Source: Stakelama pacifica
GTDB lineage: Bacteria; Pseudomonadota; Alphaproteobacteria; Sphingomonadales; Sphingomonadaceae
Assembly (NCBI RefSeq): GCF_004361835.1
Contig: NZ_SNWD01000003.1
Span: 302,099-366,098 of the forward strand
Length of the DNA: 64,000 bases
Direction: 5' to 3'
This document shows positions 17,844 to 26,215 of this stretch, piece by piece. Numbering within the stretch: position 1 is the stretch's first letter; every line of letters starts with the position of its first letter. The notes below the pieces were generated by a model that was not told where the DNA came from, searched no databases, and saw only the letters and a program-made list of their open reading frames with translations. The translations under genes and the position numbers were made by a program.

Positions 17844-18221
17844 ATGGCTGACCTGAACGCGCTGGTTGACCAGCTTAGCGAACTGACCGTCCTCGAAGCT
17901 GCTGAGCTTTCGAAGATGCTCGAAGAAAAGTGGGGCGTTTCGGCTGCTGCGGCAGTTGCAGCAGCTCCCGCAGCCGGCGGCGGCGCCGGTGCGCCCGCTG
18001 AAGAAGCCAAGGACGAATTCGACGTCGTTCTGACCGGCGACGGCGGCAAGAAGATCAACGTCATTAAGGAAGTCCGCGCCATCACCGGCCTGGGTCTGAC
18101 CGAAGCAAAGGCGCTGGTCGAAGGCGCTCCGAAGCCCGTCAAGGAAGGCGTTTCGAAGGACGAAGCCGAGAAGCTCAAGAAGCAGCTCGAAGAAGCAGGC
18201 GCGACCGTCGAGCTCAAGTAA
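17844..18221 (+). CDS. rplL: 50S ribosomal protein L7/L12
   Basis: The product has 125 residues. It has the N-terminal dimerisation domain ([19 protein letters not shown]), the Ala/Gly-rich hinge (residues about 35-52) and the C-terminal factor-binding domain ([20 protein letters not shown]). It forms the stalk that recruits translation factors. A terminator follows, and rpoB is not downstream, which differs from the common rplJL-rpoBC order. Confidence 0.98.
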   Translation: MADLNALVDQLSELTVLEAAELSKMLEEKWGVSAAAAVAAAPAAGGGAGAPAEEAKDEFDVVLTGDGGKKINVIKEVRAITGLGLTEAKALVEGAPKPVKEGVSKDEAEKLKKQLEEAGATVELK

Positions 18222-18255
18222 GCTCTTCGGCTGCACTCGCAGCTTTGCAAGAAAG

Positions 18256-18284
18256 GGGCGGTCCGGCGACGGGCCGCCCTTTTT
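18256..18284 (+). terminator. Rho-independent terminator after rplL
   Basis: GGGCGGTCC and GGGCCGCCC form a GC-rich stem (one G-U pair) around GGCGAC, followed by five T residues. It ends the rplJ-rplL transcript. Confidence 0.9.
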
Positions 18285-18724
18285 CTTGTGCGTGCGATTC
18301 GGCGCGCATCGATTCAGGGGAGCGCGGGGTGCGGACCGTCTTTGAACTTCGCAAAGGCGCGGCACCTGCCTCGACTTCGCCGGAGAGACGAAAACGCGTC
18401 TCGACTTCGCTCGAAACGAGCGGCGGGCATGGGGGGAAAGAAAGTCGCCGCGCGCCTTCCCGTCGGCGTCCTTGCCCCCTCACCGTTCGCTTCGAGCGAA
18501 GTCGAGACGCGTATTCCCGAACGGCACTCCTACCCGCATCGCCCTCCTCCGAATGCAGGAACCCGCAGAAACGGGCGGAGCGTCTGAGACCTTTTCAAGA
18601 TTCCCGCCTGCACGGAAATGACGGGAGGGGCGCATTCCGTTCGTCATTCCCCCGCATGCGGGAATGCAGCGACAGTCACGCAGCGCTCGCTTCACCGTGC
18701 CCCGGCAAGCGCTGCCCCCGCGCC
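18285..18724. repeat. Gene-free region with palindromic repeats
   Basis: No gene is supported. The 16-mer TCGAGCGAAGTCGAGA occurs at 18492-18507 and inverted at 18399-18414, with a degenerate copy near 18370; the same 16-mer lies after nusG (7956). A second palindrome of a different family, CATTCCCCCGCATGCGGGAATG, lies near 18644-18664. Confidence 0.6.
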
Positions 18725-19342
18725 TCACATATGATATTCGACCTGCTTCAACAGTGCGCGGCGGCGGCGGAGTTGGCGGATCTGGTCGGTGGACAGGCTG
18801 AGCGGCTTGACGCGCGAACCCTTCGCCGCGGCATGATCGAAATGAAAGCTGCGCGTTGCGCCGACCGGCAGGTCCTCACGCGAATAAAAAGCGACGACGG
18901 TCAGGTCGAACTGGTCGACCTGCGTCGCCGCCACTTCGTTTTCGTCATTCGCAGCGAGCATCACCTCGACGATCTCATGGAAATGGCCGATATCGAGATA
19001 CTGCCCGGTGTTAAGGCTGCCCTGCCCCATTTTCGAGCGCGGATCGTTGCCGAGATCGTCTGGCAGGTCGCGCAGGTCGGTCAGCGGCAATTCGATCTGC
19101 CGGTCGCCGACATGCAGCGTGCCGATCAGGCTTGTGACATAAAGCGGCTGGCTGCTCATATTGGTTACGAGACAGCGGCTGCGCATCCCACGCCCCGCCG
19201 CGCGGGTGATGAGGATCGAGGAGCGGCGCGTCGCGCGAAACTGGACCAGCAGCAATTGTAGATAGGTGACCCACACGACCACCATCAGGAAATTGAAGAA
19301 GATGCTGATCGCGGCGCTGTGCGCGCTGATCCATTGCCACAT
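18725..19342 (-). CDS. Membrane-anchored hypothetical protein
   Basis: The product has 205 residues. There is one hydrophobic segment at residues about 10-35 (ISIFFNFLMVVVWVTYLQLL). A soluble region with alternating beta-type segments (RCLVTNMSSQPLYVTSLIG) follows, then a basic C-terminal tail (QIRQLRRRRALLKQ). I do not recognise a family or catalytic motif. Codon usage and the acidic/basic pattern look genuinely coding. It is transcribed towards the repeat region and stands alone. Confidence 0.65.
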   Translation of the reverse strand: MWQWISAHSAAISIFFNFLMVVVWVTYLQLLLVQFRATRRSSILITRAAGRGMRSRCLVTNMSSQPLYVTSLIGTLHVGDRQIELPLTDLRDLPDDLGNDPRSKMGQGSLNTGQYLDIGHFHEIVEVMLAANDENEVAATQVDQFDLTVVAFYSREDLPVGATRSFHFDHAAAKGSRVKPLSLSTDQIRQLRRRRALLKQVEYHM

Positions 19343-19442
19343 GGCCTGTCTGTCCCGGATTCCAGCTGTCAGGGCGAGCCGCTAGCCCGCCCGGCGCACC
19401 AAGGTCAACCGCAGGCCGATGCAAGTCCTGCTCACCCCTGCC

Positions 19443-21095
19443 CTATTTGCGCTGCCAGACCAGCCGTCCGCCGACCCAGGTTTCGAGCACTTTTAGCGCG
19501 CGAAGCTCGGTCGGAGAAGCGAGCAGCGGATCGCGATCGACGACAAGGAAATCGGCCATCCGACCCGGAGCCAGCGTACCGAATTCCTTCTCCGCAAAGC
19601 CTGCATAGGCCGCGCCCTGCGTGAATGCCGCCCATGCCTGTTCGCGCGTCACTGCCTGTTCAGGATGCCACCCGCCGAACGGCATCGAATCCGCATCCTG
19701 CCGGGTAAAGGCCGCTGCCCAGCCGATGAACGGATCGGGGTCCTCGACCGGATAGTCCGAACCGAAAGCGAGCGGGACATCATGATCGACCATCCAGCGC
19801 CAGGCATAGGCGCCCTGCAAGCGATCCTCGCCCAGCCGCGCCTCGGCCATATGCATGTCCGAAATCGCATGGACCGGCTGCATCGATGCCACAATGCCGT
19901 GCTTTTCGAACAAAGGCAGGTCCGCCGGGTCGACGATCTGCGCATGTTCGATGCGCCAGCGACGATCGCCCTTATAGGTTTCGGAAAGTTCGCCGATCGC
20001 GTCGAGCACTTCCCTGTTCGCTGCATCGCCGATCGCATGGACCGCGATCTGGAACCGGTCCATCGCACCGCGGCTCATCAGGTTAAGGAGCTGGTCCTGC
20101 GACAGCAATTGCAGCCCCTTCTGGTCGGGCGCGTCGCTATAGGGCGCCTTCAGCAATGCCCCGCGCGACCCCAGTGCGCCATCGGCATACAGCTTGATCC
20201 CGACCACTTTCAGGCGATCGTCATACAGCCAAGGCGTCGGCCCCGGCCCTGCGATGGTCGCCGCAACCTCCGGGCCGCGCGCATAGCTCATGATCCGCAC
20301 GCGCAGATCGCCCCGGTCGCCCGCGCGGCGATAGGTCATCCAGTCATCGAGCGTCGTGCCCATATCGGCGGTTGCGGTGATGCCGTCGGACAACAATTTC
20401 TGCTGCGCGCGGATGAAGGCGGCGTCATAATCGCGCGGATTCGGTTTGGGCACGACCGTGTCGATCAATTGCGTGGCGGCATCGACAAATACGCCGCTCG
20501 GTGCGCCGTCCGCCCCCTTTTCGATCCGCCCGCCCGCCGGAGCCTTCGTCTTCGCGGTGACATCGGCGGCCTTCATTGCGACATCATTGGCCCAGCCTGC
20601 ATGGCCGTCGGCGCGCGACAGCCAGATCGGGCGGTCCGAAATCCCGGCAAGGTCCTGCGCCGTGGGAAAGCGGCCCAGTCCCCACTTCTCCTGATTCCAG
20701 CCGCCGCCCAAAATCCAGGGCCGGTCGGGATTGGCGGCGGCAAAGGCAGCGATCTTCGCCTTTGCCTCTTCCAGCGAGTTAGTATCGGACAGGTCGAGCG
20801 ACAATTCGCGAAAGCCAAGGTCCATGACATGGCCATGCGCATCGATCATGCCGGGGATCAGCACCGCACCGTGCAGGTCGTTGCGCCAGTCGAGCGTCTC
20901 GGGCCGTTTGTCCTTACGGCTGAGCAGCTTCACGACGCGCCCGTCCTTGCCGATCAGCAGGCCGTTGAAATGGACGACCTCGCCTTTGTCGTTCAGCGCG
21001 ATCCCATCGACATTGTCGATCAGCGCATCGGCATGGGCAGTGCCCGCTAGTAACAAAGCGGCGGCGGCGATCGCCCCGCGAAAACGCGATTTCAC
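19443..21095 (-). CDS. Exported amidohydrolase (YtcJ-like)
   Basis: The product has 550 residues from a GTG at 21095. A cleavable signal peptide (AAAALLLAGTAHA) directs it to the periplasm. Metal-binding motifs of the amidohydrolase superfamily are present: IDAHGHVMD (HxH) near residue 80, AVHAIGDAANREVLD, RIEHAQIV, and GSDYPVEDPDPF with the late Asp. The YtcJ-like group hydrolyses amide or related bonds; the substrate is unknown. The start overlaps the stop of the upstream dehydrogenase by 4 bp (GTGA), so the two are translationally coupled. Confidence 0.85.
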   Translation of the reverse strand: MKSRFRGAIAAAALLLAGTAHADALIDNVDGIALNDKGEVVHFNGLLIGKDGRVVKLLSRKDKRPETLDWRNDLHGAVLIPGMIDAHGHVMDLGFRELSLDLSDTNSLEEAKAKIAAFAAANPDRPWILGGGWNQEKWGLGRFPTAQDLAGISDRPIWLSRADGHAGWANDVAMKAADVTAKTKAPAGGRIEKGADGAPSGVFVDAATQLIDTVVPKPNPRDYDAAFIRAQQKLLSDGITATADMGTTLDDWMTYRRAGDRGDLRVRIMSYARGPEVAATIAGPGPTPWLYDDRLKVVGIKLYADGALGSRGALLKAPYSDAPDQKGLQLLSQDQLLNLMSRGAMDRFQIAVHAIGDAANREVLDAIGELSETYKGDRRWRIEHAQIVDPADLPLFEKHGIVASMQPVHAISDMHMAEARLGEDRLQGAYAWRWMVDHDVPLAFGSDYPVEDPDPFIGWAAAFTRQDADSMPFGGWHPEQAVTREQAWAAFTQGAAYAGFAEKEFGTLAPGRMADFLVVDRDPLLASPTELRALKVLETWVGGRLVWQRK

Positions 21096-21958
21096 TTAGG
21101 GATTCTCCGCACCAGCGCGCTCGTATCCTGACGCGAGCCGCCCATTTTCTGCACTTCGGAATAGAATTGATCGACCAGCGCGGTCACCGGCAGTTGCGCA
21201 CCGTTACGCTTCGCCTCATCCAGCGCCAGCCCCAGATCCTTGCGCATCCAGTCGATCGCAAAGCCGAAATCGAATTCGTCCCGCGCCATGGTCTGCCAGC
21301 GATTGACCATCTGCCAGCTTTGCGCCGCACCGCCCGAAATCGCCTCGAACACCTTGTCGAGATCAAGCTCGCTTGCCTGTGCGAAGCGAAGCGATTCGGC
21401 GAGGCCCTGAATGACCCCGGCGATCGCGATCTGGTTGCACATCTTGGTCGTCTGACCCGCGCCTGCTTCGCCGACATGGACGATGCGCGCAGCATAGGCC
21501 TGCATCACCGGCTCCGCCTTCGCCATCGCCGCATCGCTGCCGCCGCACATGATCGACAATTTGCCGTTTTCGGCCCCTGCCTGTCCGCCGGACACGGGCG
21601 CATCGACGCTTTCGAACCGCCGCGCCGCCGCTTCATCGGCGAGCCGCCGGGCGATTGCGGCGGAAACCGTGGTGTGATCGACAAAGACGCTGCCCGGCTT
21701 CATCGCATCGAACGCGCCGTTTTCGCCAAGCGTCACCGATTCCAGATCATCGTCATTGCCGACACAGGCAAAAACGATATCGCAGTCCCTCGCCGCTTCC
21801 GCAGGCGTCGCAGCGGCTTTGCCGCCATGCTTCGCCGCCCATGCGTCCGCCTTTTCGCGCGTCCGGTTGAACACCATGACGTCATGTCCTGCCGCGACGA
21901 GATGCCCCGCCATCGGCGCGCCCATGACGCCCATTCCGATAAATGCCAGCTTTGCCAT
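21092..21958 (-). CDS. 3-hydroxyisobutyrate dehydrogenase family NAD(P)-dependent oxidoreductase
   Basis: The product has 288 residues from the ATG at 21958. It has an N-terminal Rossmann motif (FIGMGVMGAPMAGHL) and the substrate-binding signature DAPVSGGQAGAENGKL. The catalytic lysine lies in GQTTKMCNQI. This fits the beta-hydroxyacid dehydrogenase family, which oxidises 3-hydroxyisobutyrate, tartronate semialdehyde or similar compounds. The exact substrate cannot be assigned; the coupled amidohydrolase gives no clear pathway. The gene is divergent from ilvA, with about 135 bp between them. Confidence 0.88.
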   Translation of the reverse strand: MAKLAFIGMGVMGAPMAGHLVAAGHDVMVFNRTREKADAWAAKHGGKAAATPAEAARDCDIVFACVGNDDDLESVTLGENGAFDAMKPGSVFVDHTTVSAAIARRLADEAAARRFESVDAPVSGGQAGAENGKLSIMCGGSDAAMAKAEPVMQAYAARIVHVGEAGAGQTTKMCNQIAIAGVIQGLAESLRFAQASELDLDKVFEAISGGAAQSWQMVNRWQTMARDEFDFGFAIDWMRKDLGLALDEAKRNGAQLPVTALVDQFYSEVQKMGGSRQDTSALVRRIPK

Positions 21959-22092
21959 GCGCCCCTCATAAGCAGACGGCCTCCAAGGCACCAGACCCCA
22001 TACCCTCAGCAAAGGCATGTTTCCCCGGAGCCCGGGATCGGCTACCACCCACGCCCGAACATCCACCATCCAAGCGACGGAACCCATCAGGC

Positions 22093-23337
22093 ATGGCCAC
22101 ACAGGCTGACACCAGCAACGACGCCCTCCCCGTTACCATCGACGATATCCGGATGGCGGCGGACCGGATTCGGGGATCGGTCGTACGTACCCCGACACTT
22201 GTCAGCCGTACCCTTTCGGACATGGTGGGTGCCGAAATATTCCTGAAGTTCGAAAATCTTCAGTTCACCGCTGCTTATAAGGAGCGCGGCGCGCTCAACA
22301 CGCTGCTTCAGCTGGACGAGAGCGCGAAGGAAAAGGGCGTGATCGCCGCATCGGCAGGCAATCACGCACAGGGCCTTGCCTATCACGCGACCCGGCTCGG
22401 CATCCCGTCGACCATCGTTATGCCGACGATCACCCCGACGGTGAAAGTGACCCAGACTGAGGGCCATGGCGCCAACGTCGTATTGTTCGGCGAAACCTTT
22501 GACGATGCCTATGCGCATGCGCGTCAGCTGGAGGGGGAGCGCGGCTATACCTTCGTTCACCCCTTTGACGATCCGCGCATCATCGCGGGTCAGGGGACGA
22601 TCGCACTGGAAATGCTGGAGGACGTGTCCGATCTCGACACGCTGGTCGTGCCGATCGGCGGCGGCGGCCTGATCTCCGGCATCTCGACCGTTGCAAAGGC
22701 GCAGGAGCGCGGCATCGAAGTCATCGGGGTCGAGGCCGAGCTCTATCCGTCGATGTACAACCGCATCAACAATGCACAGCGCGCATGTGCGGGTGATACG
22801 CTGGCCGAGGGTATTGCGGTGAAGGAGCCGGGCGCGATCACGTCGCGCTATGTCGCGGCCAATGTCGATGACATCTTGCTGGTCAGCGAACGCGCGCTCG
22901 AAGAATCGGTGAGCCTGCTGCTCCAGATCGAAAAGACCGTGGTCGAGGGTGCGGGCGCGGCGGGGCTTGCCGCGATGCTGACCTATCCCGAACGGTTCAA
23001 GGGGAAGAAGGTCGGCACCGTCCTGTGCGGCGGCAATATCGATACCCGCCTGCTCGCCAACGTCCTGCTGCGCGATCTTGCCCGGTCAGGCCGCCTCGCC
23101 CGGCTGCGCATCCGCCTTCAGGATCGGCCCGGCGCGCTGTTCAACGTGGCGAAGATCTTCCACGAACAGGGCGTCAATATTATCGAAGTTTATCATCAGC
23201 GGGTGTTCACGTCGCTGCCCGCAAAGGGGCTGATCACTGATATCGAATGCGAAACCCGCGATGAAAAGCATCTCGACCGGCTGATCACTGCGCTGCGTGA
23301 TTCGGGATATGAGGTGAGCCCGGTCGAGCTCGCGTGA
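22093..23337 (+). CDS. ilvA: Threonine ammonia-lyase with C-terminal ACT domain
   Basis: The product has 414 residues from the ATG at 22093. The PLP fold is clear: KFENLQFTAAYKERGA carries the Schiff-base lysine, SAGNHAQG binds the phosphate side, and PIGGGGLISG is the glycine loop. Residues about 335-414 form one ACT domain (RIRLQDRPGALFNVAKIF). The enzyme converts threonine to 2-oxobutanoate and ammonia. The single ACT domain and length match the form that lacks the double regulatory domain of E. coli IlvA. No strong ribosome site precedes the start. Confidence 0.92.
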   Translation: MATQADTSNDALPVTIDDIRMAADRIRGSVVRTPTLVSRTLSDMVGAEIFLKFENLQFTAAYKERGALNTLLQLDESAKEKGVIAASAGNHAQGLAYHATRLGIPSTIVMPTITPTVKVTQTEGHGANVVLFGETFDDAYAHARQLEGERGYTFVHPFDDPRIIAGQGTIALEMLEDVSDLDTLVVPIGGGGLISGISTVAKAQERGIEVIGVEAELYPSMYNRINNAQRACAGDTLAEGIAVKEPGAITSRYVAANVDDILLVSERALEESVSLLLQIEKTVVEGAGAAGLAAMLTYPERFKGKKVGTVLCGGNIDTRLLANVLLRDLARSGRLARLRIRLQDRPGALFNVAKIFHEQGVNIIEVYHQRVFTSLPAKGLITDIECETRDEKHLDRLITALRDSGYEVSPVELA

Positions 23338-23506
23338 CGTACGCGGTCCCGGCGCATGCGGTGCGGGGACCGTGCTTCGCGAAAGCATCGGGTACAGGGG
23401 GCGATTCTTAACTTTCTTTCATAGGGAAACGACTTTTCAACCTATCCATGCGTCTGCATAGTTACATGAAGATATGGCCCGCCATCGCGCGGAAGGGATC
23501 AGCATA

Positions 23507-24283
23507 GTGACCGCACCGTTTCGATTTCCCCGGTTCTTCGTGACCAGCCCGGCGCCCTGTCCCTATCTGCCGGGGCGTCAGGAACGGAAGGTGTTCACCG
23601 AACTGAACGGCCCGCATGCGGGGGAGCTGAACGACGCGCTGGGCCGGATCGGATTTCGCCGCAGCCAGTCGGTCGCCTATCGCCCCAGCTGCGCGGGGTG
23701 CGCCGCCTGCGTGTCCGTTCGGGTGATCGCCGAACAGTTCGAATGCAATGCGACTCAGCGAAAGCTGATGCGGCGCAATTCGGACCTGATCATCACCGCG
23801 TGCAAGCCATGGGCGACATCCGAACAGTTCGACCTGCTGCGCCGCTATCTCAACGACCGCCATCCGGGCGGCGGCATGGCGACGATGGATGAGAGCGACT
23901 ATGCCGATATGGTCGAACATAGTCCGGTCGATTCCTATGTCATTGAATATCGTGAGCCGGCGGAGGACGGCAGCCGGGGAAAGCTGGTCGGCGCGTGCAT
24001 CACCGATCGTCAGGGCGACGGCCTGTCGATGATCTACAGCTTTTTCGAAAGCGACGGCGACGGGCGAAGCGGGCTCGGTACCTTCATCATCCTCGACCAT
24101 ATCATGCGGGCGAAGGCCGCTGGGCTGCCTTATGTCTATCTCGGCTATTGGGTGAAGGGATCGGCGCGCATGACGTACAAGACACGCTATCGCCCGCTGG
24201 AAAAACTGGGGCCGAACGGCTGGTCGCTACTGACCGATGGCGATGTCGAACCGGTAGCAGCGAAACAGCATCAGGTCGCCTGA
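23507..24283 (+). CDS. bpt: Aspartate/glutamate leucyltransferase (Bpt family)
   Basis: The product has 258 residues from a GTG at 23507, chosen because GGAAGGGA lies 9 nt upstream and the family start is [15 protein letters not shown]. An in-frame ATG at 23474 would add 11 residues. Conserved motifs are [29 protein letters not shown] (cysteine cluster) and [17 protein letters not shown]. The family transfers leucine (or arginine) from tRNA to N-terminal acidic residues, marking proteins for ClpAP. It acts in the cytoplasm and is monocistronic here. Confidence 0.92.
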   Translation: MTAPFRFPRFFVTSPAPCPYLPGRQERKVFTELNGPHAGELNDALGRIGFRRSQSVAYRPSCAGCAACVSVRVIAEQFECNATQRKLMRRNSDLIITACKPWATSEQFDLLRRYLNDRHPGGGMATMDESDYADMVEHSPVDSYVIEYREPAEDGSRGKLVGACITDRQGDGLSMIYSFFESDGDGRSGLGTFIILDHIMRAKAAGLPYVYLGYWVKGSARMTYKTRYRPLEKLGPNGWSLLTDGDVEPVAAKQHQVA

Positions 24284-24321
24284 TACCGGGATGCAGTCAG
24301 CATGAATTACTGACCCGGTCG

Positions 24322-24404
24322 TCATCGCGAGGAGCGAAGCGACGAAGCGATCCAGTGATGGCGCGCGCCGCTGGATTGCCGCGCCCCTTCGGGGCTCGCA
24401 ATGA
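24322..24404. repeat. Palindromic dispersed repeat
   Basis: Two 34-nt arms (24322-24355 and 24371-24404) are inverted copies matching at 25 of 34 positions, beginning TCATCGCGAG and ending CTCGCAATGA. The core motif (GAAGCGATCCAG and its complement CTGGATTGCCGCG) also occurs inside the MITE-like copies A-C in the opposite orientation. It lies between the convergent bpt and transglutaminase genes. Confidence 0.7.
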
Positions 24405-24457
24405 AGATGATTGGGCAGGTTTGGATCCAAGCGCTTCGGATCGTCCGATACGCGCAA

Positions 24458-25267
24458 TCAGTTCTGCGCGGCGCCGACCAGAATCTCGACCTCCAGCCGC
24501 TCGTCGCCCGCCCCCGATCGCGACCCTGAAAAGGGCGCGGTTCCGGCATCGTCCAGACCCACCGCGACGCGCACATAGCATTGGTCGGGCGAAATGCCGT
24601 GGCTGGGATCGAACCCGACCCAGCCCAGACCGGCAATATGGATTTCGGCCCATGCGTGCAGCATCGCGCGCGGATGTTCGTCGCTCTGCGCGCGATAGCC
24701 CGATACGAACCGGGCGGGCAGATCGGCCGAACGCGCAGCAGCGACGAGGATGTTGGCGAGTTCGCGCGCGCTTGCCGCTCCGGCGGCAAAGGCTTCGGCG
24801 GCGGTGCGCTTGTCCTCGGGCCGTGCAGCACGCAGCTCCATCCGCTCGCCCAGCGCGCAGTTCAGCGCATGCAGCGTCTCGATGGTCGCGCCCTTCTCCA
24901 GAAAGCGCTTCGCGAAGCCGGCAATCCCCTCGCCCGGCACCGTGCGCGGCGATCCGCGCAGGAACAGTTCGGGCGGCAGCGGTTCGGCCGCGCCGCGTAC
25001 GATCCCGTCGGCATTGTCGTCGGTCAGCACCTCGCCCGTGACCAGCAGGTCGAGCGAGTCGAGCGGGCCCGGCACATACACCATGGTGACTTCGTTGCCG
25101 AACCCATCCTCCTGCTTTTTCAGCCGCGCGTCGCGATCCACATCGATCCGCCAGGCAATCACCGTCTGATGATCGGTATCGCAAGGGCGCATGCGCAATG
25201 CCTGAACGATCCGGTCCTGCGGTTCGTCGAACCGATAGCGGGTAAGATGATTGACCGCGATCCGCAT
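24458..25267 (-). CDS. Transglutaminase-like protease family protein
   Basis: The product has 269 residues from the ATG at 25267. An N-terminal beta domain opens with NHLTRYRFDEPQDRIVQALRM. The transglutaminase core has no obvious Cys in the usual G-x-C position; ASARELANILVAAARSADLPARFVSGY occupies the expected region, with HAWAEIHIAGLGWVGFDPSHG supplying the His and Asp of the triad. It ends the operon with the ATP-grasp and alpha-E genes, and its ATG overlaps the alpha-E stop as TGATG. This gene trio is widely conserved; its substrate is not known to me. The apparent Ala-Ser-Ala in place of the nucleophile suggests a changed or non-catalytic enzyme. Confidence 0.82.
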   Translation of the reverse strand: MRIAVNHLTRYRFDEPQDRIVQALRMRPCDTDHQTVIAWRIDVDRDARLKKQEDGFGNEVTMVYVPGPLDSLDLLVTGEVLTDDNADGIVRGAAEPLPPELFLRGSPRTVPGEGIAGFAKRFLEKGATIETLHALNCALGERMELRAARPEDKRTAAEAFAAGAASARELANILVAAARSADLPARFVSGYRAQSDEHPRAMLHAWAEIHIAGLGWVGFDPSHGISPDQCYVRVAVGLDDAGTAPFSGSRSGAGDERLEVEILVGAAQN

Positions 25268-26211
25268 CACACGAACCGGAACTGGCGGGCAATCGCTGCG
25301 TCCAGCATGGCGTTTTCCCGGATAAATGCCTGAAGATACTCGTGAAGTCCTGCCACGATAACTTCATGTGCGCGAGTCTTTTGCATCCTTGCCAGCCGTG
25401 CGCGCGCCATCCGGTCGGCCTCGCCCTGCAACCCGGTACGCTTGCCCAGCATGGCGAGCACTTCGACGCATTCATCGACGCACGCGGCGAGCGAGCGCGG
25501 CAGTTCGGGTCGGGTCATCAGCAATTCGATCACCGCGCCGGGGTTCAGCCCCTCGCGATACAGCCAGCGATAGGCAGTGACGGCCGACACCGTCTGCAGG
25601 ATCGTCGTCCACTGGTCGCGATCGACAATGCCGCCGACCTGCTCGCCTTCGGGCAGCAGCAAATGATATTTCACGTCGATCAGCCGCGCGGTATTGTCCG
25701 CCCGCTCGATCGCGCCACCCAGCCGGATGAACCAGGTCGCCTCATTCTTCATCATCCGGTGGAGCGCACCTTCGAACCCGCGCATCTCCGCCTTGACCAG
25801 CTCGACCAGATTCAGCGTCGCTGTATTGCCGCCCGGTTCGCCCATCGATTGAAATTGCAGCCATGCCCGGTTGATTGCGGTCCATGCCTCGCGAGTAAGC
25901 GCGGTTCGCACGGCGCGAGCATTGTTGCGCGCCATGCGGAGGCATTCGATGATCGATCCGGGATGCGCGCTGTCCACCGTCATGAAGCGCGAGACATTTT
26001 CCTGCGTAAAGCTTTCCCCGGTTTCGGCGAAGGCATCCTCATTATAGGTCACGATCAGCGCGCTTCGCCATGCATCGTCGCCTGCGGGCCGGGCGGACAG
26101 CGCATCGAGCCGCACCGTCGCCTCGATCAGCCGGGCAATGAAATCGGCGCGCTCGGTATAGCGGCCAAGCCAGTAGAGCGAGCTTGCCGTGCGCGAAAGC
26201 ATGACCGCCAT
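25267..26211 (-). CDS. Alpha-E domain protein
   Basis: The product has 314 residues from the ATG at 26211. It opens with MLSRTASSLYWLGRYTERAD and consists almost wholly of alpha helices, with the conserved RLGGAIERADNTARLIDVKYH. This is the alpha-E (DUF403) family. Its role is unknown, but it is nearly always encoded between a circularly permuted ATP-grasp protein and a transglutaminase, as here. The gap to the ATP-grasp stop is 4 bp. Confidence 0.88.
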   Translation of the reverse strand: MAVMLSRTASSLYWLGRYTERADFIARLIEATVRLDALSARPAGDDAWRSALIVTYNEDAFAETGESFTQENVSRFMTVDSAHPGSIIECLRMARNNARAVRTALTREAWTAINRAWLQFQSMGEPGGNTATLNLVELVKAEMRGFEGALHRMMKNEATWFIRLGGAIERADNTARLIDVKYHLLLPEGEQVGGIVDRDQWTTILQTVSAVTAYRWLYREGLNPGAVIELLMTRPELPRSLAACVDECVEVLAMLGKRTGLQGEADRMARARLARMQKTRAHEVIVAGLHEYLQAFIRENAMLDAAIARQFRFV

Positions 26212-26215
26212 GGTG

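Noticed and set aside
23341..23375. Possible terminator after ilvA
   Set aside because: An inverted repeat (CGGTCCC/GGGACCG) exists but the loop is long and no T tract follows, so it is not called.
24297..25475. A 392-codon minus-strand frame overlapping the transglutaminase gene
   Set aside because: It lies in another frame of the transglutaminase and alpha-E genes and is Arg-rich; the overlapping genes have clear families.
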